Assembly (NCBI RefSeq): GCF_012273895.1
Contig: NC_052114.1
Coordinates: 9,591,927 to 9,655,926, forward strand
DNA length: 64,000 nucleotides
Direction of reading: 5' to 3'
From: Zerene cesonia
Taxonomy: Eukaryota > Arthropoda > Insecta > Lepidoptera > Pieridae
The notes below the pieces were generated by a model that worked only from the letters and a program-made list of their open reading frames with translations, did no database searches and was not told the DNA's origin. Shown here piece after piece: positions 11,281 through 23,900 of this stretch; the stretch's first letter is position 1, and each line of letters opens with the position of its first letter. The translations under genes and the position numbers were made by a program.

Positions 11281-12382
11281 TGTAATCGAATTTCTTCTAT
11301 TCTTTCGGTTATATATGTCTAAGTGCCTCAGTTATACATTCATAATAATAATTCTAGATGAATAAAAAATATGTCATCTGTCACAGACAGTTGTACAGAG
11401 AACATACATATTTTCAGCACTATATACTTTTTACAGTAACATTCATTAATAAAAGAAATAAGTCAGTATCCACAACAATCACATGGAAACGTGAATTGCT
11501 AGATATTTATAACCTGACTAACTGTAATTTAAACTTCCACTTCTATTTGTGAAACTTTTGTTAGTATCTTGATTTTAGTTGGTTTATATCTGACCTCGTT
11601 TAGAGTTTACAAGCAGTCTAGGTAAAGCTGTAACTGACTTCAAAGAGTACTTTTCAAGTCGTTGGAAGTGAGGCAAAGCAACGGATATGACTGTATTTGT
11701 CCGGTTGGATTTATTTAATGTTTGCAATAAAAATAATTGTACTTATATTAGATCCGAATAAAAAATTTGTTAACTTCATGATATTTCTTTAACAACTTGT
11801 TTGATTATTGGTATATTTATTGCAGTTTGATGTTTTTACTATGCATGACTTACAATTACTATAATTGTTTGAAGGTATATGACTATAGATTCGATAAATT
11901 CAAGTACAGATACAATTAAAATTCGACTTAGAGTTAAATAAAAATAAAACTCATGTTAAGTTTTTTTTTCCTCCAGCACTACATCAAAAATTAATGAGTC
12001 AAGAACACAGAATATCACGAGTACAGCCCGTGAATTTACTGCATTTATTATACGTGACCCAGTTCTTATTTGAGCCTTTCACAAATGCATGAAAAATTCG
12101 TGAGTTGTTTTGGGTTTACGTTTCAATTAATTATATATTTTCATTGACCGGAAGTGCCTCTTTTCATTTGCAGTGGTGTTATTTGGTTAACTATATTAGC
12201 TGTAAATATAAGGGATACTTGTAGGATAGTATAGAATGTTTAGACATGGCTATATTGTGACATACTAATTATAATAATGTTCACTGTATTATAGCTTTAA
12301 TGTATCCCCATGAGACAAGTTTATTTTTGATATGGACTGAGAGTTTGATGGTGTGATGACCAGACACGGCAAAGAAGCAACA

Positions 12383-12591
12383 TCCTACTAATATCCCACT
12401 AATATTATAAATGCGAAAGTTTGTAAGGATGAGTGTGTGTTTGTTGCTCTTTCACGCAAAAACTACTGAACTGATTGCAATGAAATTTGTTACGTAGACA
12501 GTTGGACAACTGGAATTACATATAGGCAACTTTTATCCCGATATTCCTATGGGATACGGACTTACTCGGGAAAACCGCGGGGAGCAGCTAG
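12383..12591 (+). mobile_element. Helitron-like (Lep1-type) non-autonomous element
   Basis: It starts TCCTACTAATATCCCACTAA after an A and ends GGGGAGCAGCTAG before a T, as expected for Helitron insertion between A and T with a CTRR end. The body (GCGAAAGTTTGTAAGGATG...) is roughly 93% identical by eye to the copy at 42941-43141. It lies 35 bp downstream of the Unc5 exon at 12627-12785. Confidence 0.75.
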
Positions 12592-12626
12592 TTATATATA
12601 ATCTTTTCTAATCTCCATGAACCTAC

Positions 12627-12785
12627 CTCCATGCACACCACAGAAGTCGCCAATGCAATCAGCGTGCTGGACTTGCGCTCCGGAGCACGCGTCGCCGACG
12701 CACGAGCGGCGCCTCGACTGCCGGCAGTCAGACCCGCACTCTGACCACTCCGTCCAGCTGCCCCATCGACCGGATCCCGGCGATG
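12627..12785 (-). CDS. Unc5: Unc5 exon: second thrombospondin type 1 repeat
   Basis: The 159-bp exon runs from acceptor TCCCCCCAG (12786) to donor GGAG|GTAGGT (12627), phase 1 at both ends. It reads SPGSGRWGSWTEWSECGSDC, then RRRSC, a compact CVGDAC loop and DCIGDFCGVHG. The WGSWTEW and RRRSC motifs match the second TSP1 repeat of UNC5 (DGRWTPWSKW...WRRREC). The segment PAPKNGGKDC of vertebrates is shortened to a few residues. The exon is GC-rich in an AT-rich intron setting. The downstream intron begins with 35 bp of unique sequence and then a Helitron-like copy (12383-12591). Confidence 0.94.
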
Positions 12786-14058
12786 CTGGGGGGAGACAAC
12801 ACATTATTTTTCAACACACAAATTTTGAAAAGTTAATAATAATAATGTTTTCCTTATTCATAATCATATGCGTTAAGTAGTAGTTATATATGCCTTGTGT
12901 TTGTAGCTTTTAGGGTTCCGTACCAAAATAATAATAAATAAAATAAAGTTTATTTAAACCAAAAAAGAAATACAGCAGACATTGAGTTACATGAATTATG
13001 TAGGTACATTATGTTTTTATTATTAAATGACACCCAATTACTAAGATTCCACCGCCTATCTGGCATTCTTTCTGTCTGCCATATTCGTTGTAATGTATTT
13101 CTGTTGTCGTTATAATATCAATACTAAAAACAGAACAATTTATATAATATGGGTTATACCTTAATTTATATTACATTTCGTACGCGAGATCGACTCGAAA
13201 TTGACTTTTTTACTATTTGTTATGAGTGTGAGTTAAAACAGTTGTTTCGTTCTTTTTATTGAAGTCTCCGACTCCCAAACTACATCGAACTGTGATGATT
13301 CAGCGCTTTCTCCCATATTATTCGGGAAATACCAATTAGCGTTTGTTCTATACCGAGATAAAGAGGAAAGTTAAATTTTGTTTATTCAGAAACCCTGGGA
13401 TCGATTTCATTCCTGAATGACAGTGTTAATAGTTTAACCCTTATGAAATGTCACTTCTAACATCTACTACAGATGATAAAGTAGGTTATTTATCAATTAA
13501 CGGTTCCAGAAGATTTAGGTAAAAGCAGAGATATATCAGTAACACTCAGAGCGCGCGAAAACCAATACGAACATATTAGGTAATATGATAACAAAACATT
13601 CGATTATCATTAAGATATTTTCCCGTGATATTCATTACTGTAATGCAAAATACTGTCCGCAAATATGTACAAGGGATGAAGAAAATATTACACGGCATTT
13701 AATATTCAACGAGCTTGTGTATCATAATCAGTGCTTATACATAACGTTAGACCAAGATCCTTATTAAATATGTAGGGCTTCGTTTACGTTATTTTTGCGA
13801 GATAGCGGCTGTGTGTAATTCAATTGTCCGCCGTTTTTGGTTATATTCGTACAACAATGTCTCGTGAATAAAGTATGTTATTTTATCGTCAAAGGAATAA
13901 CTTTGGGAACAGTAATAAACGTTTTAATGCTGCGATTCCTTTGTGATTCTGTGAGAGACATGTATAGAGATTATGAAACAGCTCTACGTGAATACAAAAA
14001 AAGTTTGATTAAAACGGCGACGGATTTTTGATGAATAAATAAAGGTTATACTACAACA

Positions 14059-14220
14059 TCCTACTAATATTATAAACGCGAAAGATTGTAAGTATGAATG
14101 GGTGGATATAACCTATATAAGTATATAACCGTATCGTATATGGATTAAATTTGGTATAGTCTGCAATAGCACAGATGCAACTTTTTACCTGGGTACCATG
14201 CGTGTGACGCTGCAGGTTAC
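14059..14220 (+). mobile_element. Truncated Helitron-like copy
   Basis: TCCTACTAATATTATAAACG follows an A, as in the intact copies at 12383 and 42941. The sequence then diverges and lacks the GC-rich CTAG end, so it is a 5' fragment or an old copy. The right limit is approximate. Confidence 0.5.
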
Positions 14221-14794
14221 AAGGAGTTTTATGTATCTATATTAGAAACAATAGTCTTTGCAATTTTCTAATAATTTTAAATATTCGATAAACAACTAAG
14301 ATAGAAACGCGAAAAGTAAAATTACCTCCCAACAATTACAAAATAAGATATAAAAACGGCCCAACAATACACCGAACCGTGCACCTTAATTCGATAAAAC
14401 CAATTCCGATTATAAAAATATCACAATAAAACGAAATTGATCCGAGTCAAATTGCAATTTCATTAAAGCGGATCACGCTATCGGCCCATTTGCGAATTTG
14501 ATATGAGAAATATAACCAATGTATTGGCGGCTATTTATTTCAATAAAGTAATGATTAGTTGAGTATGGATTATGCAGCTGGATTTGATCAGGGAAATCAG
14601 TGCGGTTATTTGTTTAGTTTAATGATTATCGTGTTTTGATTATAACGTAATTGTTAACGTTAATACGTTGCTATCTGTTATCATGAAGATGTTTAAAACT
14701 TTAAGGGTAGAATTACTGTTATTTCGTTTTGGAGTAATAAACATACATTAAAAATTATTCAAGTTTTATCTTATATCTTTAAACGAGCAATTCT

Positions 14795-14796
<2 letters not shown>

Positions 14797-14842
<46 letters not shown>
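14797..14842. repeat. (TA)23 microsatellite
   Basis: An uninterrupted TA dinucleotide run of 46 bases. It directly abuts the dispersed repeat that follows. Confidence 0.95.
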
Positions 14843-14845
<3 letters not shown>

Positions 14846-15120
14846 GGAATCTCGGAATCGGCTCCAACGATTTTCATGAAATTTAGTATATAGGGGGTTT
14901 CGGGGGCGATAAATCGATCTAGCTAGGAATCTTTTTTAGAAAATGTTATATTCGTGTTTTATTCGTGTTTTATCGACTTAAACTTACTTTTTCAACAAAT
15001 AGGAGGCGTTTGAGTAGTCCCAATTTATTATGATTCTTCCTGACATCTACTGGCGAATAATAATACTATTTTTTGGCGACTAAAAAAAAAATACCGAGCA
15101 AAGCTCGGTCATCCAGGTAC
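14843..15120 (+). repeat. Dispersed lepidopteran-type repeat
   Basis: The unit contains CGGCTCCAACGATTTTCATG, a GGGGGTTTCGGGGG block and ends with the short inverted ACCGAGC-AAA-GCTCGGT hairpin. It resembles dispersed repeats common in moth and butterfly introns. The family is not identified, and the limits are approximate. Confidence 0.45.
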
Positions 15121-18100
15121 TGTGCATTTAAACACGATCAGCATTGAACAGAACGTGGAAGTTAAACGAATTTGATGTTTAAGCTTTAAGCCACGTTTTC
15201 ATATACAGAGGTATTAAAATTTGCTGTGTAATAATGCATTATAAGCGATTATGTGCCTTATAACCATGACCAATAAAGCTACTTTAACTGTCTCACTGCA
15301 TGCTAGTTATTCTAAAACGCTTTATAGATGTTTAAAATTTTCGATTGTCAGCACTGACAGTCAGTGTGACTCAAAAAACAGCCGAAAGCAAACTCGAATG
15401 CTTCCACATCGAAGACCATAACATCCTATCATCAAACAATGTAAAACGCTTACAAATATGTCGTTTCTAAATAACAGACTAAAACTATGAAACTAAAGAA
15501 CTATATCTATACAATATCGCACATGTTATAAGAACTAAAATGATTTGCAGAAAAGAATAGTCATCCCATACAAATAATTGCTGCAACACAAACAAGTGAA
15601 CGCGGGATAGTGCTCCGTAAATTGAAAATTAAAATAAGACGAGCGATGGATAAATCACTTGTTTGTAAAAATAATAGTGGTCAGGTCATGCGCTGCAAGC
15701 GATATGCAGTTTAAATAGCTTTTGTTTTACTCATATATTAAGGGCTATTTTTAATTGTACATTGCGAGGCGAATTATTGTTAGCTGCGATAGGATTAATT
15801 AGTATGCGATATAGATTGCGCTCTCATGTTTTTAGAAATTAATTTGTATTTTTTTTAATTACGCTTTCATTCTGAATTTATAGGTTATCTGTGTACAGAT
15901 ATTGAACAATTGTATACGCAATAAAGGGAAATAATTAGACCCGACTATGAAAAAAAGTTTTCTAAAGGCTATAAACTATGTACCATTTGAAGAGCGTAAT
16001 GTAACCTGAAATTTATGAACCTAAGACTAGCGAACAAGTAACTCCATCTTTTAGTGGTTGTTGGTGAAATGATGATCAGAAGTAAGTGCTCATATGTATA
16101 CATTTTTTATTTTTGAGAACCTATAAACATAAGTAAGTACTTAGTGTAACTAAAGCTCTTAATTATGTACTATATTTCACAAGTGAATTCTATACATACT
16201 TATTTTAGCTTTATTTTTATCATAGATTAACCATAATAATAGTGCACAAAATTATCAAAATATAACAAGATAAAATGCAGTATAAAGGCTTTTTGAAACT
16301 TCAAAGATTGTTTGTTACCTTTACACCACACAGTGTGGGTGTAACGCACATTAAACTCACACTGCACATCTGATTAATTAAAAAACACATAAATCAGTCA
16401 AGGTTCGTTAGAATGAAGGAATATGTTTAAAATTTTCATAGCTTTAGGTAAATAAATTGTAATTATGTACGGACGTAATGGGACGGAACGAATTTTGGGG
16501 AATTCGTAGCGGAAGTCTTGACAGAGAGGTTACATGTTTTATTTTTGTACGAGTGGTTTATGGAATGTGCTGGAACATTTTTTATTTTATTTTTAGTAAT
16601 ATTACAATCTTATTTGCTTTCTAAATAAAAATATTTGTTATGAAACATTTTGTAAAATTACTAATAATTCTTTCTACAGGAAACGTTACATTAATGTGTA
16701 AGTTTTAAAAAAAGTGTAGAATGTCTTCCCATGGTTATGGAGAGGAGGAAACTGTTTCATTTATTGTATTCATGAATTCATTCATTTTATTCATCATCAT
16801 CATTATTTTATTCATTGATTGCTCATTTGATACATTTATTACATATATTTAAATGCATATCAAAATTATTGATATTTTTATTTCCCGCCTTAACTTTACC
16901 CCAAAAAAAAAAAAGTGAAAATTTATTGGACATTTTTACAGCCGTGTGTATCACGTGTACGCAATTAGTGGGAACAATGTTCGCACTGCGTCGAGCTGAA
17001 ACTTCTTGATTAGGTTTTATTGTCTACGTGCTTGGTCTAGTTTACGCTCTGAATACACACTGATTTAGCGGTCAGCGAGCTTTTGTTGTGAACTTTAATT
17101 GTACGTTTCTTAAATAGCGTATTTGTATTTGAATTATGTTTAAATAGGACATGATAATACAGAGAAAATAGTTATTATTTGTTCTGTTGTTTTTAAGAGC
17201 ATTCAGTTCACAGGATAAGCAAAAAATCATTTTGAAATTAATTAAAATATGTCTCCTTGCACACAATTTCTATATTTGTTCTCATTGAAACTAGATTTAT
17301 ATTTTCTAATAAATAAGTTTTTACCGCCTACAAATAACACAACATAAAATTCGAAAAATTTCATACAAGTTATTCGTATAAAAGACATTGTTTACACAAT
17401 AACTAATAGTAAGCTAGCTCTTCATTCATTTCAAAGTGATATATTAATATCGAAAACATACATTAAAGCCACAGGCTGAATCTGAAATAGTTTGTTAAAT
17501 ATAAAACATAAACCGATGGGGCATTTGTACAAAACGTAAATATGATTATGCAATAGAAACTCCGAATCTTCGCTCTGGCGTTGAACACTTCACTGCATCC
17601 GGCAGACTTTTACAATCGCTATGATATATTTCTCCCTTTGATGTTAATAGTTGAGCGGCTAGTTCGTATGCGGGGCTTTAGAAATGGGGCCCTAAAATAC
17701 ACCTTATATGAAGCTTTTTTAATTTCCTCTATTATCAAGAAAATATACATAAATATGTATAAATAATTTCATACAAATAATAGAAATGTGACAATAATTG
17801 ATCGTTCAACTTTAACGAGGCAGAATTCATAACAATATTTATTATTCAATGCCTGAATTGGTTCTAATTAACTACAAACTCGTATTCATTAATTGAAAAT
17901 CTGTTTGTTCTTGTTTGACATTAATCTGTTCGAATTAACTGTGCATACAATCGATAAATTTAATATATCCAATGTATTGCAATAGATTCTTCTAATAATA
18001 ACATATTTGACATTCCTAAAATAGCTCTTTCAATATGGGGGCTCCACACTCCATGGGGCCACACGTGTGAATGCCTCTCTGGACCCACGCCGTTTTATGC

Positions 18101-18361
18101 TATACTGAATTAAAGAGCGGGGTTTTTATGATCAGATCCAAGATATGGTTAAACGTTAAATTGTACGGCACGTGCTGTTGATTAGAAATGTAAGTGGGAA
18201 TGCTTTTGTTTTATTCTAAGGGTTATTGGTTGAGTGATGATTACGTAACTACACGTTTACTTGTACGCATGTGTGTAACTACATTTATAACTATAATATG
18301 TTTATTAAAGGCAAAGGCATTGTAATATAATTTAGATGCGTTTATATACATTTTAATCCTT

Positions 18362-18440
18362 TACTATTATAAACGCGAAAGTTTCTAAGGATTTACGTTT
18401 GTTACTCTTTCACGGGAAAACATTTGAACGAATTTTGACC
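18362..18440 (+). mobile_element. Helitron-like fragment
   Basis: ATTATAAACGCGAAAGTTTC and GTTACTCTTTCACGGGAAAA match the left part of the copies at 12383 and 42941. The right part is missing. Confidence 0.45.
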
Positions 18441-19871
18441 ATAATTGGCAATGAAGTAGCTTCTGCACCAGAATAACACTGAACTAAAGAAATACTTAAT
18501 TTTTCGAGTCTGTGTATGTTTTATGACATTGTCAAAATCATATCTGTTCATTTTGGATGCTGCAAAGAAAGCTGGCCCCTTGAGAAATCGAATTGAGTTC
18601 AGATTGTGAAACCAATAAGCAAACTTACCAATTAATAACTGTTGCGTATTGTCATATATTTGAAGATCCATGTTGTATCCATCTTGGGTAAGCACAAAAA
18701 ACGGCATTAAATTAGAAAGTGAATAACAAACTATCCTAATATGTAAGTGTATACATTATTCTATAATATATACTGAATGATATGCTAGTATATAGTTTAA
18801 ATATAGTCAACAAATTCTTTTAAATCTCCCACATTTCTTTTAAATGCTAAATTATTTACATTTTTGATATAAAAACAAAACTAGTCTAATATCGAAATGT
18901 ATATATTAAAACATTGACGACGTAAAGATCGATTTTCTCAATAAAATTCTGATTTATAAGGGTAAAATCCAAATAATTACTTTAAAGATAAATATAACAT
19001 CATTTGATATTGATTAAAACATGTTTATTTATTCTAGAAACATTCTTTGACTTTTGAATTTGCTGATCTTATAACTTCAATACATTATATTGGTCCAATA
19101 TTTTCTATAAAATATACGATATTTTCTGTAATATGGTATTTTATATTACATACCATAGCTTGATGTATTACGCATTATCAGTATCAAATTATTTGTAAGG
19201 AAATTACCTTTTAATTCATGAAGTTATTATGTAACGAGTAAAGATTGTAAACTATATGGAATCTAATATAACTCAAAACTTCGTTAGCCTCACAATGAAA
19301 AGGTGTTTAATATAAGCCCATCGTAAATCACGCACACAAAGACGCAAACTAATTATGAATATATCACCGTCATCAAAAGAGAACTAATGACTATATATTT
19401 GTGGAGGCTAGGCGTTGTAAACAAGTCTGATAGAGAATTGCATTTCCCTTTGATTCGAAAGTGACTTATAAATTGCAAAGCAATCTATGGGCTGTATGGC
19501 GTGGTGCAACGATTTGCAGCTGATTATATATTGAAGAGCATTGAATGCGTTTTATGATGTTATACGGACTTTGTTAAGGATAATATTATGATATATTTGA
19601 ATTATGCGTGAAGACGATTAATGGATGTCCTTTTTGTTTTTAAGTCAAAAAATAAGCATGCAAATAATGCGTACTTCATTTACGTTTTATTTATGTCTGC
19701 ATTGTGTCTGTAGACTCATACTGCTACTACTTATTTTTATAATGATAATTCTTACTCACTTATATACAAAGGGAAAACTAGCATATACTCATTTCATACC
19801 AAAGCTAGAGGGTTACACCAACACGGTTAGAGGTTAAACCTAGGGACTTGGAAAATTTGACAGATACTGAC

Positions 19872-20042
19872 CACTCTGACACAACACGCAGTCGGATGTC
19901 TTCTGCACGCTTTGGCCCTGGCAGGGGGCTCCACCGTTGAGAGGGTGGGGTTCTGTGCAGGTTCTCGTGCGGCGCTGACCGGAGACACGTCCGTTGCATC
20001 TGCATTGAGTCCAGGCGCCCCAGGCGCTCCAGCCTCCGTTCA
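19872..20042 (-). CDS. Unc5: Unc5 exon: first thrombospondin type 1 repeat
   Basis: The 171-bp exon runs from acceptor TATCTCCCAG (20043) to donor AGTG|GTCAGT (19872), phase 1 at both ends. The junction codon gives V, so the start reads VNGGWSAWGAW, as in UNC5 (VNGGWS-W). It continues with the RRTRTC and PLNGGAPC motifs and QSVQKTSDC, and ends CVLCQS. Six cysteines are present. WSAWGAW is a candidate C-mannosylation site. The first two cysteines are spaced C-R-C, shorter than the usual CxxxC of TSP1 repeats. The donor begins GTCAGT, weaker than the neighbouring donors. It is chosen because it makes the phase match the next exon and ends the domain in the right place. Confidence 0.94.
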
Positions 20043-20765
20043 CTGGGAGATAAATACACTATTAAGACAAAGTACCAAAGTACTCTTTTAAAGTGTATTT
20101 TGCAGTCGTTGTTGTTATCAATTAATTTATTTTATTCAAAATCATTCATAGTATCTACCGACAGATAAACGAAACCACACGTTGAATGTAACAAATTGTT
20201 AAAAAAAAAAAACAAAGATACACAGAAGTGCGGCTACGTGCATCCAAGTATTTACTACAAAGGCCGTTGAAAGTAATTATCATATTATTTATTACTTATA
20301 GGATCGCACAAATACAAATATCCGCCAAAGAACTATTTAAAGCTTTCTTAATTTCAAATAAAAAATAACGACATTGATTCATTTTTGTCCTCCATGTTAT
20401 GCAAGTCTTCATCACAAATATTTATGACATCTATTTTCAAACATCTACCAAGATTGTCAAACAGTTTATTAAATGATATGCTACTATGGTTTAAATATAG
20501 TCAACACAGCCCTTAAAGAAGCCCACACATCTCCGTTATTAACTGACTTAATTATATTTTACGATACAAAAAGCCACCGGCATATTTACACAGGGAAAAA
20601 CATCTCGCCTGTCAACGTAATTTAACCAATAAAGTTCCAACTTTATGGCGCCTTTTCGGTATCATACCTCCCGCTATGTTACCATATTTGGGGACATTAA
20701 AATCAGTTCAAAACTACTTTATGTTTCTTTTAATTCATTTCGCTTACGGACACTTTTATTTTGTT

Positions 20766-20941
20766 ACTAGCTGTCCCGGCAAACTCTGATCTGCTTTACT
20801 CTTAGCATTTAGGGGTCTGAAAAACAGATTTTGGCCGATTATTATCAGACCTACCTAAGATTCACACCAAATTTCATAAGAATCAGTCCAGCCGTATCGA
20901 AGGAGTAAAGTGGAAACGAAATTTTATACATATATTAGATA
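20766..20941 (-). mobile_element. CTAG-ended dispersed repeat
   Basis: Read on the minus strand the unit ends ...TTTGCCGGGACAGCTAGT and begins near ATCTAATATATG. The middle (ATTCTTATGAAATTTGGTGT on the minus strand) is typical of short lepidopteran repeats of Helitron type. There are no coding remnants. Confidence 0.5.
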
Positions 20942-23900
20942 CGTCGTCTGTTGCGTGCTTATTACCAGTTCATATCTTCTTTATATACCCAAATGTTTCA
21001 CAATATTAATATTTTATTTCACGATAAGAAGTGCTCCAACTCCTTGTCCGAGATTTCCATAGACTACACATCAAACCATCTAAATCTGTCCACTTTCAGA
21101 CGTAAAAACATAACAAACAATCAAAACTCCTTTCCGTGTATAATATCGAATATTATAGATGTCAAAATTCATATGTCAGTAAATGAAACGAATCGTTTTA
21201 CGAAATAAAAACAGCACGTTAATGAAGCTGTAAAGCTTTTTAATTAAAAGTCGCCACGCCAGCACGTGTTTCTGTATCTTTTTTCGAAATCGTACACAAT
21301 TTAGTCATGCTAAGTCGCGTGTTACCTAAATGACCTGGTTAGACCTATTTAACCACAATGCTTGTTACCGCTAGGTCAGTAAAATGTCCTTTTTGCCTAG
21401 GCACGGTAGAATTAAACGCATTATGTTGGTACTAAAACGAAATAAAATGTTTTGCTTTACTGCTTAATCTTTGTAATGAGACTCAATGTTTACATATAAA
21501 TGCTTTATTTGCGTATAGAAAAAAAATGGGTTGGGAAATTTAAATGCCTACAATATTTAGAGTTTCAACATTCGTAAATTAGTTCAATATTCAAATTTTA
21601 TAACCGATGCCGATTTCTGTTTCAAGATTAAAAAAATTGAAAAGTCAAAAAAATTCCGTCCATTTTAAGAGCGCATCATAAAGAATATTCAACCGAAAAA
21701 CCACAATTTGTAATTCAAAACCCATTCAAAGAAACACAACAATTATCAAACACCAGAACATATGGCAAGCAAGAAAACGTTTCCCCGCAACCCATTATCA
21801 TAACCATTTGCGACGATTTTCATAACCATTTGGGGCGTTTTTCAGAAGCGTTACATCGATACACAAATTACGCGTAATGATCGTTAGACCGCTGTATAAA
21901 CGCTTATATGGAGCCAATTTCACATGCCACATGCAAGTATTATAAGATATTATGATTGTATTGTGAATAGCGAGATAGAGGTAAGGTTTTTGTTAGAAGT
22001 ATGCTTTAGATATCGTCGTCCATAGAATATCAAATGATACCACCGACCGATTTACACGTTTACTAGTGTTCGCGCTAGGAACGCGAGTAAGCGAGTGAAC
22101 CGAGTATATAGTAATTGTACATTATATATAGCTTAGCTGCTTAGGCATACATAGTGAATATTCACTTGTAGTTGTAACCCCTACAATGCCATTAGTCAAT
22201 TTAAGTATAGTTAAGTAAATAGACTAGACTATCTGAATAACAAATAAATCATCTAGATGAGATGGGTTTGCGTTATAAACAAACAAACCTATACTATTAT
22301 CAAACAACATACGGAGAGTCAAACAGATGTTTAAAACTTTCGCAATTTAACTGTCATCATGCAATCTGTATGAAGAGCTAAACTAAATAAAATTCCCAAA
22401 GGATTTAACGCTAGTATAATTGTTTACACTAGCAATATGCGAGATAATGACAGGCGACACAGTAAACCATGCTCGTAATATCTCTTGAGAGGCAGCAAGT
22501 TACTCCACGGCTAAACTTTTAAGTGGTAACCCTAGCTGTTATCGTAAAAACTTATGCTCATATGGACGTACCGTGAAACCTGTACTAGTGAAATGTAAGA
22601 TAAAATGTAAGTGATTTAATTATTTACATATGGTCAAGTGATACTATTATTAAAACTAACTATTTAGTTTATTATATTAGTGTTCAGTAGATTTATTATG
22701 TGGCTGGAGTGCAGAATTTATCACTAGCAGAAGTTGGTCAGGTCTTACCAGGGCGTTTAATTCTATCAATAACAAACGTTACGATCAAAAAAATTATCAA
22801 TGGTATAGATTTGGTATCTGCCTCCGCCTTTTTCTTAAATAATATAAATTTATTTGCAACAACTGTTAAGGAAATTATTATTATAACAAAATGTTTTTTT
22901 TTCCATTTCTGATCAGTATATCATTTATATTTATTATTCAATAATGTTTGAGCTTGTCGCGAATCAAGTATCATGTAATAATACAGAACCAACCACATAG
23001 AACAAAATAACACATCACAAAAACAGATTACGCCACCCAAAATAAAATCATTAAGGATTACTATACTGAACAGTAATCCGACAATATCCATTTGTACGGA
23101 TAATGTGAATAAAAACTAAGGCAATTTCGAGTCACCATTGATATTGCCGCTCATAGCGCGTAAAATTTCATTGGTCTATTACCGATTTAAACGGTTTGTA
23201 TGTAATGATTATAAATATGATGTTTATATCGTGGACACGTGTACTTTTAATGTATCTGGTTTATAATAGGGGTGCTTCGTGGTGGTTCTGCGTTTTTATA
23301 GTTCAAAAAGTATGATGTCAATAACAAAATTGTAAAGCGAGATTTGAAGCTGTGTATTTCGCTTTATTATAATATTTTTGATGTTCTTTAATATTTGTAA
23401 ATGTGGAGTTGAAATAATTTATGAATTTTATAATAAAACATATTGAGCTTTGAGTATGAAAAATTTTAATCGTAACAGCCATATATTTTGCTTTTAAATC
23501 ATGACCTTGACATCTGAACTCATCTCAACTCAACTCAGAAAATATTGTAGTGGGACTATCATACTACCAGGCTGGGGTAACCAAAATTTTATGCGTTTCC
23601 AATAAAGCCCTCATGCTCACATCCAAGCATTACTATAATGGATTGTTGAAATCAATTAACCGTGGTATTTACTTAATGCGCCGAGCGGCTCTAGTAATCT
23701 CGAAGAATCCTCGTAAAATGATTTCATTTTATATTTTACGTCGTTAAAATAACGTAATTTATACGCATATAAACTTTAATGCGGTAATGGGTTTCAAATT
23801 GAAGTGAAATTTTTCAAGAATTTTAATATCGCTTAATTTAAGAGTTTATTGAAAGCTTTGTGCCGTTAATGTTATCCACAATACGTAATCATTTCGTTTA

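Larger units (their letters stand above)
1004..12626 (-). other. Unc5 intron, 11.6 kb, repeat-bearing
   Basis: This is the longest intron. It holds a LINE tail (1273-1348), a T17 run near 3030, a LINE-like tail and piggyBac-like element (4059-5201), a 12-bp tandem repeat (6321-6356), a long hairpin with a Helitron-type end (8281-8370), an RTE-like tail (9318-9352), a SINE head (11200-11280) and a Helitron-like copy (12383-12591). A GC-richer stretch at 10660-10960 contains a NotI-type GCGGCCGC and has no recognised coding content. The rest shows nothing I can name. Confidence 0.8.
12786..19871 (-). other. Unc5 intron between the two TSP1 exons, 7.1 kb
   Basis: It contains a tail-like AATAAAGTTTATTTAAACC near 12940, a truncated Helitron-like copy (14059-14220), a (TA)23 microsatellite with adjoining dispersed repeat (14797-15120), simple CAT/TTATT runs near 16790, and another Helitron-like fragment (18362-18440). 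No exon or conserved coding stretch is seen in the rest. Confidence 0.8.

Noticed and set aside
12617..12880. Plus-strand frame of 87 codons over the second TSP1 exon
   Set aside because: It is the antisense shadow of the Unc5 exon, which explains the low stop density.
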